Shown piece after piece: positions 1 through 4,668 of a DNA stretch of 5,110 bases (positions are counted from its first letter, which is position 1; each line of letters begins with the position of its first letter). Made by a program: the position numbers and the translations under genes. The notes under the pieces were generated by a model. That model made no database searches. It was not told where the DNA came from and saw only the letters and a program-made list of their open reading frames with translations. The DNA is from JAGDXZ01 sp049965975 (lineage in GTDB: Archaea; Micrarchaeota; Micrarchaeia; Micrarchaeales; CABMGC01), in the NCBI GenBank assembly GCA_049965975.1, contig JBMFVN010000048.1, positions 1 to 5,110 of the forward strand, read 5' to 3'.

Positions 1-252
1 CAAGGCGTAGGCTACAGGTCTTTCGTTGCTTCTACGGCAAAGAAATACGGCATAAGGGGCTTCGTAAAGAACCTGCCAGACGGCAGCGTAGAAATCCTCG
101 CCTATGCTCAGCGAGAAACACTTCTTGCGTTTGAAAAGGAGATAACACAGTATAGCGAAGGCATGGCTGAGATTACAGGCGTTGAAAAAACTTACGATGA
201 AAAACAAAATTCAGACGAAGATGATTTTCCAGACTTTACCATAGAGCACTGA
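1..252 (+). CDS. acyP: Acylphosphatase, 3' part (5' end outside window)
   Basis: Acylphosphatase hydrolyses the carboxyl-phosphate bond of acyl phosphates such as 1,3-bisphosphoglycerate, carbamoyl phosphate and acetyl phosphate in the cytoplasm. The frame is open from base 1 and ends at TGA 250-252, giving 83 visible codons. It opens inside the family's phosphate-binding loop: QGVGYR, with the catalytic Arg at visible residue 6. GFVKNLPDGSVE follows, with the catalytic Asn at visible residue 24. The Arg-to-Asn distance of 18 equals that in classical acylphosphatases (Arg23/Asn41). The usual GPPxAxV turn is replaced by YSEGMAEI, and an acidic stretch (NSDEDDF) comes just before the final strand DFTIEH. 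About 15-20 N-terminal residues are missing. It stops here, so it is a stand-alone enzyme and not the N-terminal domain of HypF. It converges with the ribonuclease gene on the other strand. Confidence 0.93.
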   Translation, partial: QGVGYRSFVASTAKKYGIRGFVKNLPDGSVEILAYAQRETLLAFEKEITQYSEGMAEITGVEKTYDEKQNSDEDDFPDFTIEH

Positions 253-280
253 TTGCGTGCATTGTTTTATGCCCTTTCTA

Positions 281-297
281 TTTTGCTGCTTGCAAAA
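281..297. terminator. Inverted repeat between convergent genes, possible bidirectional terminator
   Basis: TTTTGC (281-286) and GCAAAA (292-297) form a perfect 6-bp stem around a 5-nt loop. They lie in the 54-nt spacer between the stop of the acylphosphatase gene and the stop of the ribonuclease gene. The plus strand before and inside it is T-rich (GTTTTAT near 263-269, TTTCTATTTT near 275-284), and short T-tracts are what archaeal RNA polymerase usually terminates on. The symmetric T/A ends could serve both transcripts. The stem is short and hairpins are not required for archaeal termination, so this is a modest call. Confidence 0.35.
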
Positions 298-306
298 TGA
301 TTTTGA

Positions 307-1629
307 TTAAGGTATAGTGAGCGATGAGCCTAGCGAAGGAATAGTGACGTGGTAAGAGCCTTTCAAAGCTTCTGCGAATTGGCCCATCTTTTCCCTTTCG
401 CCATGTATTATTACTACTTCCTTAAGTCCGCCTATCTTGCTTATGAACTTCATAAGTGAAGGTCTGTCTGCGTGCGCTGAAAGCTTGTACTGCTCTATTT
501 TCATCTTTATATCGAGCTTCTTGCTTCCTATGTTTATCTCGTTTGCGCCCTCAATGAGCTTCCTGCCCGGCGTGCCTACTGCCTGATAGCCAACTAGTAT
601 GAGCTTGTTGGCGCTGTTGCCTGCAAGCTTTTCCAAGTACTTGACTACAGGGCCGCCCTTCAGCATGCCACTTGTTGTAACTATTATGCCTGCTTCCTGC
701 TTTTCAGCTATTTCGTTCCTTTCGCGCCTTCCTTTGACCTCATGGAAGAAAACGCTTTTGAAAGGATCCTCGTCGCTCATCAGTATCTGCTTTTGAACCT
801 CGTCTCTGCAGAAAACTACATTGTGCCTATAAATCCTCATTGCCTTGTTTATCATGCCGTCTATGTATATTGTAGTTTTTGGCAGTATGCCAGAGCGCAT
901 GAAGTCGTTCAATATGAAAAGTACTTCTTGGGCCCTGCCTACCGCAAAGCTTGGTATTATCACTTTGTTTCCGCTGTTTATGGTTTCCTTTATGCTGCCT
1001 ATGAAGCCGCCAAGCACAGCTTTCTCTGAAGGAAACGTGTCTTCGTCGCCTCCATAGGTGCTTTCTGTAAGCAGAACGTCTGCATGCAAATGCTCTGAAT
1101 AAGCCGCTGGCAGAAGCCTAGTGCTTCTTGTGTTCATATCACCGGTATAAAGCAAGGTTTTGTTGCTTAGTTTGTCCTTTACCTCTATCATTGCGCTGCC
1201 GAGTATGTGGCCTGCCGGATACAGCTTAAGCTCGAAACTGCCTATGCTGAAAGTCTTGAAGTAGTCTACGTTCTTGTAGTGCTTGACCATGCTTGCTATT
1301 CCCTGCTTTGTCACATCGCTCGGCTTTGCTATCTTGAGGTAGTCGCTTACTATTACGTTTGTTAGCTCAAGCGTTGGCTTTGTTGCATAAATGTTGCTGT
1401 TGAAGCCCATTGAGAACATGTGAGGCAGATAGCCACAATGGTCAAGATGAGCGTGCGAAACAACAACTCCTGAGATGCCGCTAAGGATCTCTTTTGGAAT
1501 TATAGGTAACTCTGTTTGCTGCTCTGTAAGCTTGACCCCTGCATCGAGCAGCAGCTTTGTATCTTGGTTTTCTACAAGTATGCAGCTTCTTCCTACTTCT
1601 TCAGCAGCTCCAAAAAAAGTCAGCTTCAA
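307..1629 (-). CDS. Beta-CASP metallo-beta-lactamase ribonuclease, aCPSF2-type
   Basis: A 440-residue zinc-dependent RNA nuclease of the CPSF73/RNase J superfamily, acting in cytoplasmic RNA processing or decay. All family motifs are visible: motif 1 Asp29 (LLLDAG), motif 2 HAHLDH at 59-64, motif 3 His141 (AGHILGSA), motif 4 Asp164 (YTGDMN), motif A Glu189 (TESTYG), motif B His386 (SAHADR) and motif C His409 (IHGE). The beta-CASP cap lies between about 200 and 375 and carries PSFAVGRAQE (226-235), TSGMLKGGP (319-327) and GYQAVGTPGR (347-356). The protein starts directly on the first lactamase strand and lacks the N-terminal KH domains of aCPSF1, so its length and build fit aCPSF2 rather than aCPSF1. 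The start is TTG at 1629: a stop lies four codons upstream in frame, no ATG occurs before residue 71, and a GGTG site sits 5 nt ahead. It is the last gene of the minus-strand cluster, 9 nt after the coiled-coil gene. Whether it acts mainly as endo- or 5'-exonuclease cannot be read from the sequence. Confidence 0.95.
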   Translation of the reverse strand: MKLTFFGAAEEVGRSCILVENQDTKLLLDAGVKLTEQQTELPIIPKEILSGISGVVVSHAHLDHCGYLPHMFSMGFNSNIYATKPTLELTNVIVSDYLKIAKPSDVTKQGIASMVKHYKNVDYFKTFSIGSFELKLYPAGHILGSAMIEVKDKLSNKTLLYTGDMNTRSTRLLPAAYSEHLHADVLLTESTYGGDEDTFPSEKAVLGGFIGSIKETINSGNKVIIPSFAVGRAQEVLFILNDFMRSGILPKTTIYIDGMINKAMRIYRHNVVFCRDEVQKQILMSDEDPFKSVFFHEVKGRRERNEIAEKQEAGIIVTTSGMLKGGPVVKYLEKLAGNSANKLILVGYQAVGTPGRKLIEGANEINIGSKKLDIKMKIEQYKLSAHADRPSLMKFISKIGGLKEVVIIHGEREKMGQFAEALKGSYHVTIPSLGSSLTIP

Positions 1630-1634
1630 AAAAG

Positions 1635-1641
1635 CACCTTA
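1635..1641 (-). promoter_or_regulatory. Shine-Dalgarno site of the ribonuclease, overlapping the upstream stop codon
   Basis: On the minus strand TAAGGTG reads across the TAA stop of the coiled-coil gene (1641-1639) and the GGTG core (1638-1635). Exactly 5 nt separate the core from the TTG start at 1629-1627. The core matches the archaeal anti-Shine-Dalgarno sequence. Sharing bases between stop and ribosome-binding site suggests that the ribosome finishing the first gene helps start the second (inference). Confidence 0.7.
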
Positions 1642-2277
1642 TGAACGGGCCTGCTCAGGCTTCTGCTCGTCGCCGTTCTGACCCTGCTTTTTCTTTGTCT
1701 TTATTACTGCAATATCAGCAAGATTTATCTTGAACGGTTCTGGATTTGAAGGAGCCTGCTGCTTGTGCTTTGGCTTCATGCTTGGTTTCGTAAACGCTGA
1801 AAGCTTCTCTTTTAGCTCGTCTATCTGCTTGTTAGCCTGCTCTATCGCAGCACTTGTCTCGTCTATGCTCTTTGAAATCTGGGCTATATCCTGCTCTACA
1901 AGCTCGGCCTTCTTCCTAAGCCTCTGCGATGTTATGGCTTCCTTGAACCTGGTTTCTACATCTCCAAGCTTCTTGAGGAGAGCCTTTTCCTCGTCTAATG
2001 TCCTTGCCTCCGTAGATATCTTGAACTCGAGGACTTCCTTGAGATGCTTAAGCCTGCCTATTTCCTTGTACTTGTCGTTCATTTCTACGAGTTTTGAAAG
2101 CGCCTCGCTCTCGTTCTTTTTGTAGGCAAGCCTGCCCTTGAGCCTGCTTATTTGAGCAATAAGCCTTCGCCTATTAGCAAAAGCATCTTCTAGCTGCTTT
2201 CTAAGCTCATCTTCTTGGCTTAACTGCTTTGACTTTTCGACAGAACCTGCTACCTGCTGCTGAGGCTTAGACTGCAC
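1639..2277 (-). CDS. Archaeal coiled-coil protein (COG1340/BFR1-like motif)
   Basis: At least 212 residues from a GTG at 2277; very hydrophilic, with no membrane segment or signal peptide, so probably cytoplasmic. Residues about 20-160 are almost entirely heptad-type helix rich in K, E, L, Q and R. A central motif at 82-106, with a core near LEFKISTEARTLDEEKALL, resembles the conserved segment of archaeal COG1340 coiled-coil proteins and of the eukaryotic mRNA-associated protein BFR1 (from memory, not searched). A Pro/Lys/Gln-rich linker (164-180) and a short possible helix FKINLADIAVIKTKKK (182-197) end the protein. The GTG start has no ribosome-binding site, and the frame stays open upstream to a CTG at 2376 that overlaps the glycosyltransferase stop, so the true protein may be 245 residues. 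Its TAA is shared with the ribonuclease's ribosome-binding site. Molecular function is unknown. Confidence 0.8.
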   Translation of the reverse strand: MQSKPQQQVAGSVEKSKQLSQEDELRKQLEDAFANRRRLIAQISRLKGRLAYKKNESEALSKLVEMNDKYKEIGRLKHLKEVLEFKISTEARTLDEEKALLKKLGDVETRFKEAITSQRLRKKAELVEQDIAQISKSIDETSAAIEQANKQIDELKEKLSAFTKPSMKPKHKQQAPSNPEPFKINLADIAVIKTKKKQGQNGDEQKPEQARS

Positions 2278-2376
2278 ACTCTCTGGTATTCCTGCCTGCT
2301 CGACTTGCTGAGTCCCTGACTTTGCAGGCTCATGTGAGTCTTTCTGCTTTTCATCACTTTGAACTTCGCTGGTCAG
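2278..2376 (-). other. In-frame 5' extension of the coiled-coil gene with candidate CTG start
   Basis: The 33 codons upstream of the GTG at 2277 are open and encode a Glu/Lys/Gln/Ser-rich stretch (for example VQSDEKQKDSHEPAKSG) of the same character as the annotated N-terminus. They contain no ATG, GTG or TTG in frame. The only start-like codon is CTG at 2376-2374, which overlaps the TGA of the glycosyltransferase as CTGA. GGCG at 2385-2382, one mismatch from GGTG, lies 5 nt before it, the same spacing as at the two TTG genes in this window. In-frame TGA at 2391-2389 bounds the extension. Confidence 0.45.
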
Positions 2377-3530
2377 TAAACCGCCTTGTCAAGTGTATTC
2401 TTATAAACATTAATAAGCTCATCTGTTACTTGCTCTATAGAAAACATGCGCGCTGTGCGTATAGCGCCTTTTTTATATGCTTCACTCTTATTTAAAACCT
2501 TTTCTATTTTTCTTGCGCAGTCAAGCGAATCGTTCTTTTTGAAGCGTTCGCCATTGTAGCCAGGTTTTACGAACTCGTTTAGTACTGGCGTATCTGCCAC
2601 AATCACAGGCTTGCCTACGCCCATGGCTTCAAGGCACACTATTCCCTGGGTCTCAAAAAGGGACGGCAAGCAAAAAGCATCAGCCGCAGCGTAAACACTT
2701 GGCAGCAAGTCCTTATTGACAAAGCCTATGAATTTCACACTGCTTAGAACACCAAGCCTCTTTGCCATGCGAACATATGTGCTTAACATGGGACCTGTCC
2801 CACCTACAACAAACTGCAGATCGCTGCGCTTTCTTGCAAGATATGCTGCGGCTTTAAGAAATACCTCTATTCTTTTTTCCTTGCTTATCCTGCCTATGTA
2901 AAGCACAATCTTTTTGTGCGGGTCAAGGTCGTAGCTTTCGATTGCAGGATCCGGAGAAGCATGAGAATTGAATACACCTGTATCTAAGCCATTTGGCACT
3001 ACTGCTATGTCTGTTTGTACGCCGTGCTTTTTAAGCAGGCTCGCAATAGGCTTGCTTGGCACTATAACAGTGTTGCACCTCTTGTAGAAAAACTTGACGT
3101 ATTTCCAAGCATATTTCATGTAAAAGCCGCGCATATTGCTTGGGTAGTATTCGGCCAAGGAGCTGTCGTTTATAAGGGTGTGGAATGAGCCTACGAGCGG
3201 GTATCTGCCAAGCTTTGCCGCAAGAAGGCCGCTGAAGCCCATTACAAAAGGCGTTTGAACGTGCACAAGGTCTATTTTCAGCTGGCTCAGCTTTATTATC
3301 GAATGATATGGAAATATTGCCGAGCTGTATTGGGGATATGGCCTGAACTTCAGGCCTGTATAAAGAAACACGTCCTTTGCCTCATATTTTTTCTTGTTTT
3401 GAATCGTGCTGGGCGCAAAAATGAAAACTTTGTGGCCCCTTTTTTCGAGCTCCTTTTTGAACTGTAGCATCGAAGTTACTACTCCGTCAACAGCAGGAAG
3501 GTATGTATCAGAATAAAAGGCAATACGCAA
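2373..3530 (-). CDS. Glycosyltransferase family 4 (GT-B fold)
   Basis: A 385-residue retaining glycosyltransferase that transfers a sugar from a nucleotide-sugar donor. The N-terminal Rossmann domain starts MRIAFYSDTYLPAVDGVV, with the glycine-rich acceptor-side loop of GT4 enzymes, and carries GSFHT (114-118) with the usual His. The donor domain shows VPNGLD (178-183), YIGRISKEKR (211-220) with the phosphate-binding Arg and Lys, GGTGP (243-247), and the EX7E motif Glu293...Glu301 (ETQGIVCLEAMG). The N-terminus resembles diacylglycerol glucosyltransferases and PimB-like enzymes, so a membrane glycolipid acceptor is plausible, but sugar and acceptor cannot be fixed from sequence. There is no transmembrane segment; a peripheral location on the inner membrane face is inferred. 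The start is TTG at 3530: an in-frame TGA lies 15 nt upstream and GGTG lies 5 nt upstream. It follows uL15 by 43 nt and abuts the coiled-coil gene. Confidence 0.94.
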   Translation of the reverse strand: MRIAFYSDTYLPAVDGVVTSMLQFKKELEKRGHKVFIFAPSTIQNKKKYEAKDVFLYTGLKFRPYPQYSSAIFPYHSIIKLSQLKIDLVHVQTPFVMGFSGLLAAKLGRYPLVGSFHTLINDSSLAEYYPSNMRGFYMKYAWKYVKFFYKRCNTVIVPSKPIASLLKKHGVQTDIAVVPNGLDTGVFNSHASPDPAIESYDLDPHKKIVLYIGRISKEKRIEVFLKAAAYLARKRSDLQFVVGGTGPMLSTYVRMAKRLGVLSSVKFIGFVNKDLLPSVYAAADAFCLPSLFETQGIVCLEAMGVGKPVIVADTPVLNEFVKPGYNGERFKKNDSLDCARKIEKVLNKSEAYKKGAIRTARMFSIEQVTDELINVYKNTLDKAVY

Positions 3531-3535
3531 ATATT

Positions 3536-3539
3536 CACC
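3536..3539 (-). promoter_or_regulatory. Shine-Dalgarno site deciding the TTG start of the glycosyltransferase
   Basis: The minus strand reads GGTG at 3539-3536, extended to GGTGA, exactly 5 nt before TTG at 3530-3528. It is a perfect match to the archaeal GGTG consensus. With an in-frame stop just upstream, it makes TTG the only reasonable start. Spacing and start codon are identical to those of the ribonuclease gene. Confidence 0.7.
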
Positions 3540-3573
3540 GGATCAAAGCCATGAAAGCATAGCATAGATTTGA

Positions 3574-4026
3574 TTAAGCACCAAGCTTGGCCGGGCCTTG
3601 CTCCTGTTGCTTTGGCTCATTGCTCAAAACTATTGCCTTGCCTCCTATTTTATTTATTTTCTCAATTGCATTTTTTGAAAAGCCGCTGGCCTTTATGACT
3701 ATAGGAAATGCCAAAGAACCGCTACCAAGGACCTTGTAGCCAGAAAGCTCTATCTCCTGCTTAGCGTTCTTTTCTTTCTTAAGCTTCTCTGCTATCTGCC
3801 CAAGGTTTATGCCCATTAAAACTTTGCTCTGCTTTTTGCTTCTGTAGAAGCCCCTTTTTCCTATTCTGTCACGCTCGTAAACAACAATGTGTGTCCATTT
3901 GTGGCCCCTGCCTGCCTTTCCAACTCCGCCTCTATCTCCTGCTCCTCTTTTGTTCTTTATGTTGCCGGCTCCCCAGGTCCTGTTGCCAAGGTATTTCCTT
4001 GATCTTTTCTTGATTCTTAATACCAT
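3574..4026 (-). CDS. rpl15: 50S ribosomal protein uL15, archaeal type
   Basis: A 150-residue large-subunit protein (L15 in bacteria, L27A/L28 in eukaryotes) that binds 23S rRNA and takes part in subunit assembly. The N-terminal tail is basic and glycine-rich (about 1-42), ending RGGVGKAGRGHKW; that arm threads into rRNA. The variable part (NRTWGAGNIKNKRGAG, 15-30) departs from the more usual HGWG-containing archaeal sequence. The C-terminal globular signature is clear at 97-131, YKVLGSGSL then ASGFSKNAIEKINKIGGKA. A short Gln/Pro tail follows. ATG at 4026 is preferred over an adjacent in-frame TTG at 4029 because a TGTG, one mismatch from GGTG, sits 5 nt upstream. Only 4 nt separate it from uL30, as in a normal spc operon, but SecY does not follow. 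A glycosyltransferase gene lies 43 nt downstream instead. Confidence 0.96.
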   Translation of the reverse strand: MVLRIKKRSRKYLGNRTWGAGNIKNKRGAGDRGGVGKAGRGHKWTHIVVYERDRIGKRGFYRSKKQSKVLMGINLGQIAEKLKKEKNAKQEIELSGYKVLGSGSLAFPIVIKASGFSKNAIEKINKIGGKAIVLSNEPKQQEQGPAKLGA

Positions 4027-4030
4027 CAAA

Positions 4031-4456
4031 TCACAGCATTCTGCTTATAAGCTTGTCTATATCATTGCCCCTGTAGCCAAGAGCACCTCCATGGCCATAC
4101 GGCCTTTTAATGCTCTCATAGCCGCGCCTAGGCGGATGCATGCGCAAAGGCAGCTTTATACCTAGTTCCTCGGGCTTCTTCTCGCCTTTTAGAACAAGTT
4201 CTACAGACTGCTTGTCAACATTTAAGCCTTTCTTTTCAAGCAGCTTGGCAAGCATGTCGGCAGAGATCTCACCGAAAGTTATGTAGTCTGAGCTTTTCTT
4301 AATCATTCCGATCGCTGGCTTTGTAGCCAAAACAAGCGACAGGTTGTTTACATGCTCAAGCTTCAGCCTTTTCAATGTTTCTGCTATGTCGTGCTTTACC
4401 CCAACAGTCCCTCTTACCCTTATAAGGGCAAGCAGAGAGTTTTCCTTCAATGCCAT
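4031..4456 (-). CDS. rpl30: 50S ribosomal protein uL30, archaeal/eukaryotic long form
   Basis: A 141-residue large-subunit protein (L7 in eukaryotes). The ferredoxin-like L30 core spans about 8-60, opening LLALIRVRGTVGVKHDIAETL, with the family's TKPAIGMI region at 45-52. The long C-terminal part is absent from bacterial L30 and marks the archaeal/eukaryotic form: RMHPPRRGYESIKRP (105-119), then GHGGALGYRG (121-130). Two starts are possible, GTG at 4465 (144 residues) and ATG at 4456. ATG is chosen because it begins next to the conserved core and because a TATA-like box predicts transcription starting near 4460, giving a nearly leaderless mRNA. It is the first gene of the minus-strand cluster. 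S5 (uS5), which usually precedes it, is absent. Confidence 0.96.
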   Translation of the reverse strand: MALKENSLLALIRVRGTVGVKHDIAETLKRLKLEHVNNLSLVLATKPAIGMIKKSSDYITFGEISADMLAKLLEKKGLNVDKQSVELVLKGEKKPEELGIKLPLRMHPPRRGYESIKRPYGHGGALGYRGNDIDKLISRML

Positions 4457-4480
4457 GAAAAACACTTGTCAATCTAGCCA

Positions 4481-4489
4481 ATATAATTA
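4481..4489 (-). promoter_or_regulatory. Candidate TATA box for the uL30 cluster
   Basis: The minus strand reads TAATTATAT at 4489-4481. Archaeal TATA boxes sit about 25 nt before the transcription start, which predicts initiation near 4460 and an almost leaderless mRNA for the ATG at 4456. No convincing BRE is seen. A second TATA-like run, ATATATAT at 4510-4517, could act instead and would give a leader of about 30 nt. Confidence 0.4.
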
Positions 4490-4508
4490 GGCTTAAGTCT
4501 TTAATTTT

Positions 4509-4518
4509 GATATATATG
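4509..4518 (+). promoter_or_regulatory. Candidate plus-strand TATA box (near-palindromic, may act both ways)
   Basis: GATATATATG at 4509-4518 is followed about 25 nt downstream by an ATG at 4542, the geometry of a leaderless archaeal gene. The core is self-complementary and could also serve the uL30 cluster on the other strand. A further TATA-like sequence, GCTTTATAAGC (4529-4539), lies too close to the ATG to drive it from the usual distance. In AT-rich spacer such boxes occur by chance, so confidence is low. Confidence 0.3.
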
Positions 4519-4541
4519 TGCAGATATGCTTTATAAGCTTG

Positions 4542-4658
4542 ATGTTTCTAAGAAGCAATTTCATCTCAAACAACGCAAATGACTACTCTGGCAACGGCAA
4601 CAATGGCGTGCCAGGCAACGCCATGTTGCAGCGACTTACAGGCTACACGCCGCAGTAA
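4542..4658 (+). CDS. Small Asn/Gly-rich ORF of unknown function (38 codons)
   Basis: ATG at 4542 opens a 38-codon frame ending at TAA 4656-4658, filling most of the spacer between the uL30 cluster and the convergent ATPase gene. The product begins MFLRSNFISNNANDY, then a glycine/asparagine stretch (SGNGNNGVPGN), then AMLQRLTGYTPQ. It contains 8 Asn and 5 Gly, no Lys and no Cys. Three GGCAAC hexamers (4590, 4596, 4614) encode the Gly-Asn pairs. A TATA-like box about 25 nt upstream would give a leaderless message; no GGTG site is present. GTG at 4518 would add eight mostly hydrophobic residues. The last half overlaps a strong hairpin, so the region could instead be a non-coding structured RNA. 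No family is recognised. Confidence 0.35.
   Translation: MFLRSNFISNNANDYSGNGNNGVPGNAMLQRLTGYTPQ
4597..4629. other. 12-bp hairpin with one bulged A
   Basis: GCAAC (4597-4601), a bulged A (4602) and ATGGCGT (4603-4609) pair exactly with ACGCCAT (4618-4624) and GTTGC (4625-4629) around the 8-nt loop GCCAGGCA. Twelve pairs form, seven of them G-C. It lies inside the small plus-strand ORF and about 40 nt beyond the 3' end of the ATPase gene on the other strand. Neither side is followed by a T-tract, so it is not an obvious terminator. A structured RNA, a protein-binding palindrome or a repeat remnant are all possible. Confidence 0.55.
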
Positions 4659-4668
4659 GTATCACAGT

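Noticed and set aside
1..252. N-terminal domain of a HypF carbamoyltransferase
   Set aside because: The frame stops right after the acylphosphatase fold, so no zinc-finger or YrdC-like domain follows.
1730..2125. 131-codon plus-strand ORF, Ser/Leu/Phe-rich
   Set aside because: It is antisense to the coiled-coil gene. Its composition is what the complement of Lys/Glu/Leu-rich codons produces, and it has no ribosome-binding site or recognisable domain.
2360..2390. Programmed -1 frameshift fusing the glycosyltransferase to the coiled-coil protein
   Set aside because: The frames are offset so that a -1 slip at the stop would fuse them, but GGTTTAC is not a true slippery heptamer and no downstream stem was seen. 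A separate start overlapping the stop is simpler.
3531..3573. Promoter or terminator between uL15 and the glycosyltransferase
   Set aside because: The 43-nt spacer shows no TATA box and no T-tract on the minus strand. A short ATG frame at 3552 stops after five codons.
3887..4165. 92-codon plus-strand ORF across the uL15/uL30 junction
   Set aside because: It is antisense to two certain ribosomal protein genes and has no family features.
4526..4582. 18-codon plus-strand ORF starting ATG at 4526 in another frame
   Set aside because: It is very short and Lys-rich with no promoter at the right distance, and it overlaps the better-supported ORF at 4542.
4540..4632. Box C/D sRNA or tRNA-like gene in the spacer
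   Set aside because: A degenerate C-like box (TTGATGT near 4539) is present but no CTGA D box at a suitable distance, and no cloverleaf or tRNA consensus could be drawn.
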